The translations under genes and the position numbers were made by a program. Of a stretch of DNA of 64,000 bases, positions 47,481 to 57,629 are shown one piece after another (the stretch's first letter is position 1; each line of letters begins with the position of its first letter). The stretch is taken from NCBI RefSeq assembly GCF_030815985.1, contig NZ_JAUSXM010000001.1, forward strand, positions 1,550,001 to 1,614,000, read 5' to 3'. This DNA comes from Paenibacillus sp. W2I17 (lineage in GTDB: Bacteria; Bacillota; Bacilli; Paenibacillales; Paenibacillaceae). The notes beneath the pieces were generated by a model. It was not told where the DNA came from and did no database searches. It saw only the letters and a program-made list of their open reading frames with translations.

Positions 47481-49247
47481 ATGGATACCCTACATACACA
47501 CTTTATAAGGCTCGCCGGGGCCGAACAACTGTCTTTCAAGCTTCATGAACCTGTAACAGTAACGATCGATAGCCTGTCCGCTGCCTTGTGCTGCACCCCA
47601 CGTAATGTGAAATTCATTCTCAGAAAATTGGAGGAGCAAGGCTTCATCCACTGGCAACCCGGTCGTGGACGGGGACATCATTCGGAGTTAACGATGCTGC
47701 GTAGCATGAATGAAGCGTTGGAAGCGAGTTTTACCGAACTTTTGGGTAAAGGCAAAATGAAGGATGCCATTGAACTCATTGGAACCATTCAGATGGATGA
47801 TTCACTGCGAGAACAGCTCATGCTCTCCCTCCATCAACAGATGGGATTTCACAGCCACGATGAAACTGCCTCTGGTCAGGATATCCTGCGCATCATGAGG
47901 TCACGCCAGTTAGGTGATTTGGACCCAGCCTTTGTTTATACTGCATTTGAAACCTACCTATTAAGCCAGGTCTGTAATACGTTGATCACTTATGATGCCA
48001 AGACGGAATCATTCCTGCCAGCACTGGCTCACATGTGGGAATGCAGCGAAGACCATTGCTTATGGACCTTTTATCTCCGAAAAGGTGTACGTTTTCACAA
48101 TGGTCGTGTCATGACGTCCCGGGATGTCCAAGCGACGTTGCAACGTTTGATTGATGTGCACAGTCCGTCCATCTGGTTGTATCGGGATATTGAACGAGCG
48201 GAAGTAGCTGGCGATTACTGCATCAAGTTTGTTCTACATCGTCCTAATCGGTTTTTCTTGCATCTGTTCAGTTGTATTCGGATGACAATCCTGCCCTACG
48301 ATTACAATGTAACCAATACATTGATAGGTACCGGTCCTTTTCAGATCTCTGAGCTGAATGAAGATGTGCTGGAGCTTACCGCTTTTGATGCGTACTACGG
48401 CATCCGACCACATCTGGATCAAGTCCACTTCTGGTTTGTGCCTGACCTGAGTCCGAATGATCGCTATTATGAGCTACCGGGTACAGATCGATTAAGTCTG
48501 GCAACAGGCTGTGATCAGACCAACAGTATCAATTATCCGGCGCTGGGTTGTCAGTATATGCTGTTCAATTTTCACAAGGAAGGCATCCATCATCATCCCC
48601 TATTTCGACAAGCCCTGCGTATCGTCTATGATTCGGTCGCGCTTGTCCGAGATCTCGGTGGGAATCGGATCACACCGGCCAGCAGCTTTCTGCCCTGGAA
48701 AAGTGCAGCACAAGACTGGACCGCTGCCTCTCTTAAGCATGCTCGTGAATTGTTGCATAACTGTGGGTACCAAGGTGAGACAATAACATTATCATATAAG
48801 CATAATAAAGATGCAGACGTTGCGGAGTGGTTCCAACGTCGTGCAGAGTCCATCGGTCTGAACATCAGCATGCAGGCCGTTGTGGATTACTTCAACTCAG
48901 AGGAGACCACGAACGCGCAATTGATCCTCGCTGAAGAGATACTGGAGGAAGATTGGCAGTACGGCATGATTCATTTTTTCAAAAACCTGTCCAACCATTT
49001 TCATATGTGTATGTCTCCTGCATACCAGTCTCTACTGGATGACAAACTGGATCATTTCGCAAAGCTCCATCGGGAAGACCGTACTGCGCTCCTGGATGAA
49101 GCTGAAGCCTTGTTACGTGATCACTGCTGGATCTTGCATGGCTGTCACATGAACAAGCAGGCTGAACTGGATCAGAGCATCTTCGGCATGCAGGTAGCAG
49201 AATTCGGTTATCTGGACATCTCCAAATTGTGGATCAAAAATCCTTAG
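47481..49247 (+). CDS. SgrR family transcriptional regulator with solute-binding domain
   Basis: 588 aa from the ATG at 47481 (GAGGAG 8 nt upstream). N-terminal winged helix (LSAALCCTPRNVKFILRKLEEQGFIHWQPGRGRGHHSEL, about 25-75), then an SBP_bac_5-type oligopeptide/solute-binding domain (about 130-560, with LGDLDPAFVYTAFETYLLSQVCNTLITYD and LRKGVRFHNGRVMTSRDV). SgrR-like proteins sense a small ligand in this domain. It probably controls the divergent MFS gene. Confidence 0.92.
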   Translation: MDTLHTHFIRLAGAEQLSFKLHEPVTVTIDSLSAALCCTPRNVKFILRKLEEQGFIHWQPGRGRGHHSELTMLRSMNEALEASFTELLGKGKMKDAIELIGTIQMDDSLREQLMLSLHQQMGFHSHDETASGQDILRIMRSRQLGDLDPAFVYTAFETYLLSQVCNTLITYDAKTESFLPALAHMWECSEDHCLWTFYLRKGVRFHNGRVMTSRDVQATLQRLIDVHSPSIWLYRDIERAEVAGDYCIKFVLHRPNRFFLHLFSCIRMTILPYDYNVTNTLIGTGPFQISELNEDVLELTAFDAYYGIRPHLDQVHFWFVPDLSPNDRYYELPGTDRLSLATGCDQTNSINYPALGCQYMLFNFHKEGIHHHPLFRQALRIVYDSVALVRDLGGNRITPASSFLPWKSAAQDWTAASLKHARELLHNCGYQGETITLSYKHNKDADVAEWFQRRAESIGLNISMQAVVDYFNSEETTNAQLILAEEILEEDWQYGMIHFFKNLSNHFHMCMSPAYQSLLDDKLDHFAKLHREDRTALLDEAEALLRDHCWILHGCHMNKQAELDQSIFGMQVAEFGYLDISKLWIKNP

Positions 49248-49261
49248 AGATTTGTGCATAA

Positions 49262-49300
49262 AAAAGCTGCTAGCTTATTTATGCTAAGCTAGCAGCTTTT
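49262..49300. terminator. Bidirectional terminator
   Basis: Perfect 16-bp stem (49262-49277 with 49285-49300), loop TTTATGC, A run on the left and T run on the right. Confidence 0.9.
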
Positions 49301-49325
49301 GCTCATGAATCCATTTTTAGGACAC

Positions 49326-51953
49326 TCAGAGATTATTTTTGATGTAATAGGTCTCCAACGCTTGCATAATGGACTCGATTTTGATCGGTTTGCTGATATA
49401 CGCATCCATGCCTGCCTTCAAGCAGTTTTCCATGTCTCCTCTTACTGCATTTGCAGTTACCGCAATAATGTATGGACAACTCTCGGGGTGCAAAGCATTT
49501 TTAATCGCTTTTGTCGCTTCGAATCCATTAAGCCTTGGCATATGCACATCCATGAAGACGATATCATATGAAGTGTGTTTGACCGCCTCGACTGCCTCAA
49601 CACCGTCCGCCACATGATCCACGAAGTGCCCTTTTTTCTCAACGATTCTGCTAAGGACGAGCTGATTCACCTCATTGTCTTCTGCGATTAAAATCCGCAA
49701 GGCTGATGTTCTGCTCTTCTTCTGCTGTTGATCCAACCTGTTGCTCTCTTCACCGTTATTTAATTTAAATTGGGCGGTGAATATAAATATTGTACCCGGT
49801 TCATCCGATTCCTCGATCCAGATCTCGCCCTGCATAAGCTCCACCAGTTTCTTACTAATGGCAAGGCCAAGACCGGTACCTTGAGGTTTGCGGGTCATAA
49901 AATTCTCCAGTTGGTAGAAAGGTTCAAATAATTGTTGTTTCCTTTCAATCGGAATCCCAATGCCCGAATCCTTTACCTGAAAATAAAGCTGCACGTTATT
50001 GCCGGACTGCTCCTTAACCCCAACTTTAACTTCCACGCCGCCTTCTGAAGTGAATTTGACCGCGTTGCCAATGATATTGGTAAGTACCTGTTTGAGACGA
50101 TAAGCATCACCATACACCGGAGTTGGAATAGCATCTTCTACGCACATACGTACATCCAGCTTCTTTTCTCGAGCCAGCGGTTTTACGATTTGCACCGTCT
50201 CGGTCACGATCTCTACGAGATCAAAAGGATCTTCAACCAGATCGGTTTTGCCTGACTCAATTTTGGAAAAATCAAGAATATCATTAATGATGGCCAGCAA
50301 GGAATCTCCACTCTTCTGGATGATTTCGATATATTCCTTTTGTTCCCCGCTAAGTCCAGGAGTATCCATGAGCAGATCCGTCATCCCAATTACACCGTTC
50401 ATAGGTGTGCGGATTTCATGGCTCATCATCGCCAAAAATTCACTTTTGGCCTTATTCATTCTCTCCGCTGTTTCTTTGGCTACCAGCAGTTTTTTCTGCT
50501 CCGTAATATCCTTCGCAATCAGGTAAAACCCGACATTGGATTTATTAATAATAATTGGAGCAAGCGTAGCCAAGACTTCTGTCTCAGATCCATCCGTGTG
50601 CCGAACAGCGTTGATCTCCTTTTCAGCCATCTCATAATTACTGCCCAGAATCAGACCCAGATTACTGGCTCCGATAAATCTGCTTATGCTTGTACCGATC
50701 ATTTCAGCCACGGGACAACCCGTCATTTTCACCGCTACTGGATTTGCATTCATAATATTACCATCCATGTTAAACGAGATAATGGCGTCATGATTGTATT
50801 TCTTAAGCGAAGTGTATCGCTCCACAGATTCCTGCAATTTAAATTCGATGCGTTTGCGTTCAGTGATATCCTGAAGTGTTCCGTTCAGCTGAACTGGCTG
50901 CTGATATTCATCGAGCGTGATCAGCCCACGCAAGTGAAGATACTTCTCACTTCCATCAGAGCTGATGTGTTTGTATTCAAAATCGAGCGGTTCACCCTGT
51001 TTTACCCTTGTAATATGGTTTTGTAAAGAGGTTATATATTCGGAATCCATGACATCAAAAACATCACTTATACGATATGGTTTGCAGGTGCGTTCAAGTT
51101 CAAAAATCTCAAAGATCTGATCTGAAAGTGTTATATAATCTTTGACCATATCCCATTCCCAACTACCAATTAAGGCAATACGTTCAGCCTCTGCACTGAT
51201 ATCCTTTTGTTTTTTTCGTTCGGATACATCTCGTCCAATCGAAAGAATCTGCTGTCCATGCTCAGCATCACCAAAAACCTTGTATGTGGTCTCAAACCAC
51301 AGATAATGTCCCTCTTTATGACGCACCCTAATATTTAACAGATTTCCCTTAGTCAAGTCCATCTGTGAGATCCGTTCCAGATCTTGTGGGTGGAAATATG
51401 CATCATTTTTTTGACCAATCACTTCTTCTGGCGAATAACCCAATAAAAGTTGGACTGAGGGAGAGCAGAATCGACAAATACCCTCCTGATCAGCAATATA
51501 GATGATCTCCTGAGCATGATCTGTAATCAGTTTGAACATCTCTTCACTATGCAGAAGTTTTTGTTCAGACATTTTGCGGTCAGTTATATCAACAATATGG
51601 CAAATGAAGTAAAGAGGTTCATCCGTAATTTCGCTACGAACTAATGAAACATGCAATGAAATCCATAAGATGTTACCATTTTTATGGATATAACGCTTTT
51701 CATATTTATACTCTTTAGATTTACCTTCGAATAGCTCGCAGTTATAGATCACATCTTGTGGTGAATCATCCGGATGCGTAATATCCTGGTAGGTGAGCTT
51801 CGTTAATTCCTCATAAGTAAAACCCAGCATACAGCAAAATGCAGGGTTCACTTTTCTCCATTCTCCTGTCGGAGCAACGAGTGCAATTCCAATAGGTGCT
51901 TGGTTGTATATCTGCTCGAACAATTCATGATGGTCGACCTTTTGAACCTGCAT
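49326..51953 (-). CDS. Cytoplasmic multi-PAS hybrid histidine kinase
   Basis: 875 aa from the ATG at 51953 (AAAAGGAGAG upstream). Four PAS domains in tandem (about 1-125, 130-250, 250-370, 375-490), for example NQAPIGIALVAPTGEWRKVNPAF; then HisKA with the phospho-His in AMMSHEIRTPMNGVIGMTD, an ATPase domain with N-box NIIGNAVKFT and G-boxes (VKDSGIGIP, GTGLGLAIS), and a receiver with Asp in DIVFMDVHMPRLNG. No membrane segments, so it senses inside the cell. No separate output gene is adjacent. Confidence 0.93.
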   Translation of the reverse strand: MQVQKVDHHELFEQIYNQAPIGIALVAPTGEWRKVNPAFCCMLGFTYEELTKLTYQDITHPDDSPQDVIYNCELFEGKSKEYKYEKRYIHKNGNILWISLHVSLVRSEITDEPLYFICHIVDITDRKMSEQKLLHSEEMFKLITDHAQEIIYIADQEGICRFCSPSVQLLLGYSPEEVIGQKNDAYFHPQDLERISQMDLTKGNLLNIRVRHKEGHYLWFETTYKVFGDAEHGQQILSIGRDVSERKKQKDISAEAERIALIGSWEWDMVKDYITLSDQIFEIFELERTCKPYRISDVFDVMDSEYITSLQNHITRVKQGEPLDFEYKHISSDGSEKYLHLRGLITLDEYQQPVQLNGTLQDITERKRIEFKLQESVERYTSLKKYNHDAIISFNMDGNIMNANPVAVKMTGCPVAEMIGTSISRFIGASNLGLILGSNYEMAEKEINAVRHTDGSETEVLATLAPIIINKSNVGFYLIAKDITEQKKLLVAKETAERMNKAKSEFLAMMSHEIRTPMNGVIGMTDLLMDTPGLSGEQKEYIEIIQKSGDSLLAIINDILDFSKIESGKTDLVEDPFDLVEIVTETVQIVKPLAREKKLDVRMCVEDAIPTPVYGDAYRLKQVLTNIIGNAVKFTSEGGVEVKVGVKEQSGNNVQLYFQVKDSGIGIPIERKQQLFEPFYQLENFMTRKPQGTGLGLAISKKLVELMQGEIWIEESDEPGTIFIFTAQFKLNNGEESNRLDQQQKKSRTSALRILIAEDNEVNQLVLSRIVEKKGHFVDHVADGVEAVEAVKHTSYDIVFMDVHMPRLNGFEATKAIKNALHPESCPYIIAVTANAVRGDMENCLKAGMDAYISKPIKIESIMQALETYYIKNNL

Positions 51954-52127
51954 TGTAAACTCTCCTTTTGGCATATAGACTCATGTTATAAATAGTCGAA
52001 AGTTAATTTTAATTGGAAGGACGTTGTTCCACAAAGGATCGGTTTGTTTTAAAACCACAATACCAGCTTAGTACCCAAAAATCGAGTTATTGAAACATAT
52101 CTTTTCAAAAGTTTGGTGTCTACAAAG

Positions 52128-52168
52128 TCAAACAAGGCCTGGAATCCATCCAATGGAATCCCGACCTT
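52128..52168 (-). terminator. Probable terminator of the prenyl-synthase-like gene
   Basis: Imperfect 16-bp stem (AAGG...CCTT outside, TTCCAT/ATGGA inside), followed on the minus strand by GTTTGACTTTG. Confidence 0.45.
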
Positions 52169-52223
52169 TGTCATTATATATCATTATAAGTCATATGGAG
52201 TAAGGAATCGCGAGAAAAATGGA

Positions 52224-54605
52224 TTAGCGCTCGCGGCCAATAAGATAATCCAATAAATGTCTCAGGAAGGGAATAGGTTTCGGCATCTCGTTCAATGCAT
52301 CTGTAGCAAGACAATAATGCTCCCACATCGCTTTCTTCGCGCCTTCATCACCCAGAATAGACACAAAGGTTGAATTGTTGTTCCGCTCATCCTGACCTGC
52401 AGGTTTCCCAAGAATGAGGTGATTTCCCTCGAAATCCAGCAAGTCGTCCTTGATCTGGAAGGCGATCCCTGCATGATAAGCGAACTTTTTCAGCGCAACC
52501 ATCTCCGCTTCCTTCACTTGGGCAAGTATCGCTGGCATAACCAGGGCAGCTTCGAAGGCAATGCCTGTTTTGTAAAAACAGATCATGTTCAACTGCTCCA
52601 GCGTCAATGCCTTGCCTTTGGAGTTCAGATCCATCGCCTGCCCCATACACATATCCTCTGCTTTTTCAGCCGAATACTGAATGAGAGTGAGCACGGTTGC
52701 CGCATCAAAGCGATTCAATGAGGATTGCTCTCCAATCGCCTTCTGAATGAGAAACAGACCGGTAAGCTCTGCTGTGGCGCTATTGTGTACCTGGTGCAGC
52801 GTGGATCGTCCACGTCTTGTCGAAGCATTATCCTGCGTAGGCAGATCATCAAAGATCAGGGAAGCGGTATGCATGTACTCCAGCGATCTTAGTAGGGGAA
52901 CGATGGATGATTCAGGTAGACCGTACTCTCGCACACCCATAACCCAAGTTAATATGGGACGTAACCTTTTTCCGTCTCCCTGCAAACTGTAATTGGCTGC
53001 ATCGATTAGCGTTTCTTTCATCTCATGCAGCCCACCGGGCTTCGCAATCTGCAACTCCACATTAATCTGTTCGCGCACCGTTCGAATGGTCTGTTTGAAC
53101 TCCTCTTTCTCCTGCTTGTCATTTCTCAATTGAAGCACGACCTGATCCCGTAACAATTTATCGAGGAAATCAACGTCATCTGCTTTTCGCACCATCTGTT
53201 GAACCAGTTGATTGAATTCAGGCTGCCCAGAGGCAAAGATCGTCATCACTTCATCATATTTTTGCTGTCCCAACCGTTCTTTACAACGCTTCAGCCCGTT
53301 GATGGCACGATCCAGTATGACCTCACGGGTCTTGGCATCCGAGTTGTAAACATCATGGATTAGATGAGAGATGACTGCCCAATACAATTCATATGGATTA
53401 ATCAAGTCGGGACGCAGGTCGCGGTACTTCAAATAGTACGTATACGGAGTTACTGCCCCTTCTTCCATATCGTCAAACATATCGGCAAAATCATCGGCCA
53501 ACTGATTATATATCCCGTAATAGAACGTCCGTAGATCAAATCCTTCATCCACTGGTGCACTGAGAACAGACCGGACGATTAATCGGGAAGAAGAAGATTT
53601 GATAATAATCGGAATGTACAATTCTTCATTGGTATAATTCGCATTGGCTAATTTCTTGTTGCGATCGATCTCCTGAGACTGAAAGAACACATAAGATTGC
53701 TCTAAGAACGTGCGCTGTTTCTCTGGATGCTGATAGTCCTTAATGTACTCAAATGCTTCCCGAAGCTCGGAATGTACATATTCGATCACTTCCAGATTGC
53801 TACCTTTCCACTCTCCCAGATCAGGTACGACCCCGGTAAGAAGTGCATCGCGTATCATCAGGGAATATTGTTCTTTTTCTTGAACAGTCAAAGCTTGAGA
53901 ATCCAGCAGATCATCCACAAATGGATACGTCAAACCGTACGAATAACCAAGTCGAATCGCCGCATCAAATCTCCGGGCCCGTTCTTCTGGTGGTGTCTGC
54001 TCGTTCATCTCATCATCCACATGAAGGACCACGCCGAGAATGATCTTGATGAGCTTCCGCTGTGCCTGCTCTGCATCCAGCTCCTTCGGGATGTTGGATG
54101 CTACATTCTTTAATTTGTTCATCACCCAGATGACAGCTGTTTCAATGTGCTCCTTCTGTCCCCACCGGTACAACGCAGCCAGACTAATATAATCGGGCTG
54201 TCCTTTGCGCCCAGTGGCAGAGCCCATAAAGTATTTTTTGGTATTCTGGACAATGTGCTGAATTCGGGATTGCGTACCCGGAGAATCAAGGGCTTGCCCC
54301 AGATCCCGCATATAAATATAGGAGATACTCCGATCCAGGTAATCATCCAGCTTCCCAGTAGCATTCAGCCAGTGGATATATCTATGAATATCCCGGGGAT
54401 CCGGTTTTCTTTTGCTAGGTGATAAAAGAGAAAGCCAGGCAAAACGATGAATATGTTTCTTTTGCCATACATGAATATCTTGGCTAAGTGCTGTCGTATA
54501 CGTATTATCTATAAGTTGCTGCCTAAGAGAAGTAAAATACTGAGATGCTTTCTGCTCAGCTAGCCGATATCCTGCATCAGCCTGTTCTGTAAGTACGTTA
54601 TTCAT
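52224..54605 (-). CDS. Double-length polyprenyl-synthase family protein
   Basis: 793 aa. The C-terminal 290 residues are a complete class I prenyltransferase: first Asp-rich motif DDLPTQD at 586-592 (Ala five residues before it, which normally permits products longer than C15), second motif QIKDDLLDFEG with Asp 720-721. The N-terminal 480 residues also have two acidic motifs, FVDDLLDS (231-235) and NQLADDFADMFDD (371-378), 140 residues apart, much like the 134 of the C-terminal half. So it seems to be two class I isoprenoid-synthase-like domains fused. Product unknown. Monocistronic. Confidence 0.85.
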   Translation of the reverse strand: MNNVLTEQADAGYRLAEQKASQYFTSLRQQLIDNTYTTALSQDIHVWQKKHIHRFAWLSLLSPSKRKPDPRDIHRYIHWLNATGKLDDYLDRSISYIYMRDLGQALDSPGTQSRIQHIVQNTKKYFMGSATGRKGQPDYISLAALYRWGQKEHIETAVIWVMNKLKNVASNIPKELDAEQAQRKLIKIILGVVLHVDDEMNEQTPPEERARRFDAAIRLGYSYGLTYPFVDDLLDSQALTVQEKEQYSLMIRDALLTGVVPDLGEWKGSNLEVIEYVHSELREAFEYIKDYQHPEKQRTFLEQSYVFFQSQEIDRNKKLANANYTNEELYIPIIIKSSSSRLIVRSVLSAPVDEGFDLRTFYYGIYNQLADDFADMFDDMEEGAVTPYTYYLKYRDLRPDLINPYELYWAVISHLIHDVYNSDAKTREVILDRAINGLKRCKERLGQQKYDEVMTIFASGQPEFNQLVQQMVRKADDVDFLDKLLRDQVVLQLRNDKQEKEEFKQTIRTVREQINVELQIAKPGGLHEMKETLIDAANYSLQGDGKRLRPILTWVMGVREYGLPESSIVPLLRSLEYMHTASLIFDDLPTQDNASTRRGRSTLHQVHNSATAELTGLFLIQKAIGEQSSLNRFDAATVLTLIQYSAEKAEDMCMGQAMDLNSKGKALTLEQLNMICFYKTGIAFEAALVMPAILAQVKEAEMVALKKFAYHAGIAFQIKDDLLDFEGNHLILGKPAGQDERNNNSTFVSILGDEGAKKAMWEHYCLATDALNEMPKPIPFLRHLLDYLIGRER

Positions 54606-54792
54606 AGGGTGGATACCTCAAATTCTATTAATGTTAAACATGTATCCATGAAAGGAGATGAGGTGCTCCATGGACGAAAACTGAACTCATTTGATCGTGT
54701 ATCCAACGCTTCAGCTCATGTTCATAACCTTTATACGGCGATCCAACCGTTTGGTTACGAAATCATCATTGTTCATTTCTACATACGTGATT

Positions 54793-55590
54793 TTACAGAA
54801 TGGAAGACCAGACTTTGACCGCGGTGATGGCGATAAGTACGATTAATGCATATCGAAGTACCCTCACATTGATCATCGAACTAACCCGTGAACCAAGGGA
54901 TGCCCCGAGCAAACTGCCGATCACCGTATAGATGATGGGTTCCATCGGAATGTCTCCACCCGTAATTTTCCCTATAACGCCGCCGATTGCGGAGATAAAT
55001 ACAATCGCCAGTGAAGAAGCAATCGTCGTTCGTACGGGGATGTTGAGAATCGTCAGCATGATAGGAATAAGGATAAAGGCACCACCCGCACCAACAATCC
55101 CTGATACAATGCCTACTGCAAAAGCAGTGCCTGCTGCAATCCATCGATTAAACACCAGTGGAGCTGAGGTATCAAGCTTTCCTTTTCCGGGAATTAGCAT
55201 AAGCACAATCGCCATGATCGCCAGAATGCCATAGATCAGATTAATAATCCTTCCGTCCAGATGACCGGATATGAACCCGCCGATCAGACTGCCAGCAAGA
55301 ATGCTGGAGCCCATGTATAGCACCAATCCGTGGTGAACGATCGCCCCACCACTTCTACCCGTTTTTACTTTTCTGCGGAATGCAATCACACCGGCAAGTG
55401 AAGCGAAAAACACTTGAAACATACTAATCGAAGATACCTGATGTGCTGAGAACGGCTCCAATCCCATCCAGGATGGAACATATAACAACAGCGGATAATT
55501 GATAATGGCCCCACCAATACCCAACAAACCGGAGAAGAATGAACCGACCAGACCCAGTATAAACATGATGACAAAAAGCAGAAGATCCAT
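54793..55590 (-). CDS. TSUP family (TauE/SafE) membrane transporter
   Basis: 265 aa with about eight helices and the repeated Gly-rich pattern seen twice: LLGIGGAIINYPLLLY and IVGAGGAFILIPIMLT. TSUP proteins carry sulfite, sulfonates, sulfoacetate or similar small anions, mostly outward. AAGGAAG site before the ATG. No sulfur-metabolism genes nearby to refine the substrate. Confidence 0.9.
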   Translation of the reverse strand: MDLLLFVIMFILGLVGSFFSGLLGIGGAIINYPLLLYVPSWMGLEPFSAHQVSSISMFQVFFASLAGVIAFRRKVKTGRSGGAIVHHGLVLYMGSSILAGSLIGGFISGHLDGRIINLIYGILAIMAIVLMLIPGKGKLDTSAPLVFNRWIAAGTAFAVGIVSGIVGAGGAFILIPIMLTILNIPVRTTIASSLAIVFISAIGGVIGKITGGDIPMEPIIYTVIGSLLGASLGSRVSSMINVRVLRYALIVLIAITAVKVWSSIL

Positions 55591-55715
55591 CGGTTATGCG
55601 CTTCCTTTCGTGCAATATAAATCTCATATCGATACCACTCAAAAGTGGTATACACGGCGAATATTATCAGTTATAATAAAAACCAAGTAAATTAATCCGA
55701 AATGAGTGATTAAGC

Positions 55716-55910
55716 ATGTTTAACGTGTTGAAGACTCTTTTTGAAAATAAATGTCCACTGTGTAACGAAAAATTACAAGTTCATAACGATGCGTTATGCT
55801 CGACCAAAACTTGTTCTCAATGTCACTACAAAGAAGAGAGTTATGGCTCTCTCGGAGTTCGAATTGTATATGACACACCACAAAATGATAAAAAGATACA
55901 ACCTTGCTAA
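55716..55910 (+). CDS. Small zinc-ribbon protein, 64 aa
   Basis: Two CxxC pairs, KCPLCNEKL and CSQCHYKEE, spaced 18 residues apart, form a probable zinc ribbon (an extra Cys in ALCSTKTCSQ could be a ligand). No signal peptide. The ribosome site is weak (GAGTGA about 10 nt upstream). Function unknown; the short one-domain layout is typical of many Bacillales zinc-ribbon proteins. Confidence 0.6.
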   Translation: MFNVLKTLFENKCPLCNEKLQVHNDALCSTKTCSQCHYKEESYGSLGVRIVYDTPQNDKKIQPC

Positions 55911-56000
55911 TTGTATCACGATCTCTGAATTTTCGGGATGATTCGACAAACTTATTTCCATCTCACATGCTACGATTACTTTATAATGAAAATACAAAAA

Positions 56001-56046
56001 CGGTGCAAAACGAATAAATCGTTCTGCACCGTGTTTCTGTTTTTTG
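56001..56046. terminator. Bidirectional terminator
   Basis: 13-bp stem with one mismatch (CGGTGCA...TGCACCG, inner AACGA/TCGTT), A run left, TGTTTCTGTTTTTTG right. Confidence 0.82.
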
Positions 56047-56076
56047 AGATGAGTTGCCTTAATTATAAAAGGGTAC

Positions 56077-56832
56077 TTATTTGGTTTTGAAGCTGAGGAA
56101 TCCATCATCTACGGCTACGGTTGTACCATTGACTGCACTGGCTGCATCACTGAACAGGAATGTAACCACACTGGCTACTTTCTCCGGTTGAATAAGCTCT
56201 CCACGCATATGTTGAGTAGCAAGCGCATCCTTCATGGCTTGGTCATCACCCAGAATCGGTGTTTCGATAAAGCCAGGTGCTACACCAACTACACGAATTC
56301 CATGCTCAGCAAGTTCCAATGCACCGGATTTGGACATCATAACAACAGCAGCCTTGGCTGCATTGTAGTTGAAGCTACCTACTGCAGCAACACTTCCATA
56401 GATCGAAGCTGTATTTACAATAGTACCTTGTACATTCAATTCAACCATTTTTTTCGCGCCATAATACATACCGTAGTATACGCTGTGCTGATCTACATCA
56501 ATGACTCTGTGATAGGATTCCGGGTCCATCTCCAGAAATGGCTTCACAAGTCCAATGCCTGCGTTATTGAAAATACCGCTTAACGTACCATATTGCTCTA
56601 CGGTCCAGTCTATCAGGGCTTTGATCTCGTCCCCTTTGGATACATCCACTTTGTACGCGCCCGCTGTTCCGCCTGCTGCTTCAATCTCTGCCGCAAGCTT
56701 CTTCGCTCCGTCTTCATTATAGTCAGCGACAACAATAGTCGCACCTTGATCCGAAAGTTGAAGTGCTGTCTCTTTACCAATACCACTTGCTCCACCTGTA
56801 ATAATAATTACTTTTCCATTGTGTTGAGTCAT
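56077..56832 (-). CDS. SDR family oxidoreductase
   Basis: 251 aa from the ATG at 56832 (AAAGGAG about 10 nt upstream). Classical short-chain dehydrogenase: cofactor motif ITGGASGIGKETA, VVADYNEDG (acidic residue favours NAD), NNAG in IFNNAGIG, catalytic Ser in NTASIYGS and YNAAK with Tyr/Lys. Substrate unknown. No operon partner. Confidence 0.92.
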   Translation of the reverse strand: MTQHNGKVIIITGGASGIGKETALQLSDQGATIVVADYNEDGAKKLAAEIEAAGGTAGAYKVDVSKGDEIKALIDWTVEQYGTLSGIFNNAGIGLVKPFLEMDPESYHRVIDVDQHSVYYGMYYGAKKMVELNVQGTIVNTASIYGSVAAVGSFNYNAAKAAVVMMSKSGALELAEHGIRVVGVAPGFIETPILGDDQAMKDALATQHMRGELIQPEKVASVVTFLFSDAASAVNGTTVAVDDGFLSFKTK

Positions 56833-57158
56833 GACTCCGTTCTCCTTTGGCAAAATATATTTAGGTGCAGTTCTAAACTTATAGTAAGTAACTATATTTT
56901 ATTAACTTATATACTTATCATACGCCTCTGTCCCAACCTTGTCAAACCATAGATCATCTTCACATAAATATGAGATAAATGTCATATACATCATCCTATT
57001 TACATGATATAGTCTAGCTCCTGTGATATTAAATATGCATGAGTTTTCGGAAAATAAAAAAGCGAGCATAACGGTAATTCAATCATTCCGATATCTCGCC
57101 CTTATAAAATATGAGAATTTCAAACTGTGTTGTCTTCCATATTGAAAATTAATTCAAT
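56833..57158. other. Gap of about 325 bases
   Basis: Contains the presumed promoter of the SDR gene and the terminator of the DUF6376 gene (57056-57099); otherwise AT-rich without ORFs or repeats that I can see. Confidence 0.4.
57056..57099 (-). terminator. Terminator of the DUF6376 lipoprotein gene
   Basis: GCGAG/CTCGC stem with inner CGG/CCG on the minus strand, followed by TTTTTTATTTT. Confidence 0.55.
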
Positions 57159-57629
57159 TTATTCACCCTGAAGTCCGCTTAGCGGATCTTTCAAATTATT
57201 GATGTTCGTGATCAGTTCAGGAATGCCTGTCTTCTCCCAATTTTCTGCCGTAAAACCTTGCTCTGCAATTGTATTCTCGAAATTGTCTACAACTTCTGTT
57301 AATTGAGTATTGTAACTAACCAGATTTTCATGAATGCTCTCTCCTATTGCAGGAGCAGTCAACTGAGAAAATTCACTTGCTTCTGCTTGGATCAGATCGA
57401 TTTTCTCCTGAATCTGCGTTGTAATCTCCGGATTATTCACCGCACCCGATGCAAGCTCTTGCAGATCAGCCCCGGCGTTTGATACCTGTTCTATATAATC
57501 AGTAGCCCCACTCACATAATTTAAACTTTGATTGGCTTGTTCCACGACAGAACAGGCCGAAATCAAAAGAATACTTGATGCAATAAGCCCTGTCATCATT
57601 AATGTGTGCTTTCTTTTTCTTATAAACAT
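57159..57629 (-). CDS. DUF6376 family lipoprotein
   Basis: 156 aa from the ATG at 57629 (GGGGAG 6 nt upstream). Type II signal: RKRKHTLMMTGLIASSILL then lipobox ISACSVV. The mature part is nearly all helical, acidic, with heptad-like stretches (QANQSLNYVSGATDYIEQVS; IQEKIDLIQAEASEF). This matches DUF6376, small lipoproteins of Bacillales with unknown role at the outer face of the membrane. Confidence 0.8.
   Translation of the reverse strand: MFIRKRKHTLMMTGLIASSILLISACSVVEQANQSLNYVSGATDYIEQVSNAGADLQELASGAVNNPEITTQIQEKIDLIQAEASEFSQLTAPAIGESIHENLVSYNTQLTEVVDNFENTIAEQGFTAENWEKTGIPELITNINNLKDPLSGLQGE

Noticed and set aside
52224..54605. Frameshift or gene fusion artefact to explain the double-length prenyl synthase
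   Set aside because: The frame is continuous, the linker (about 480-520) is a normal charged helix, and no ribosome site with a start codon is seen at the start of the C-terminal domain.
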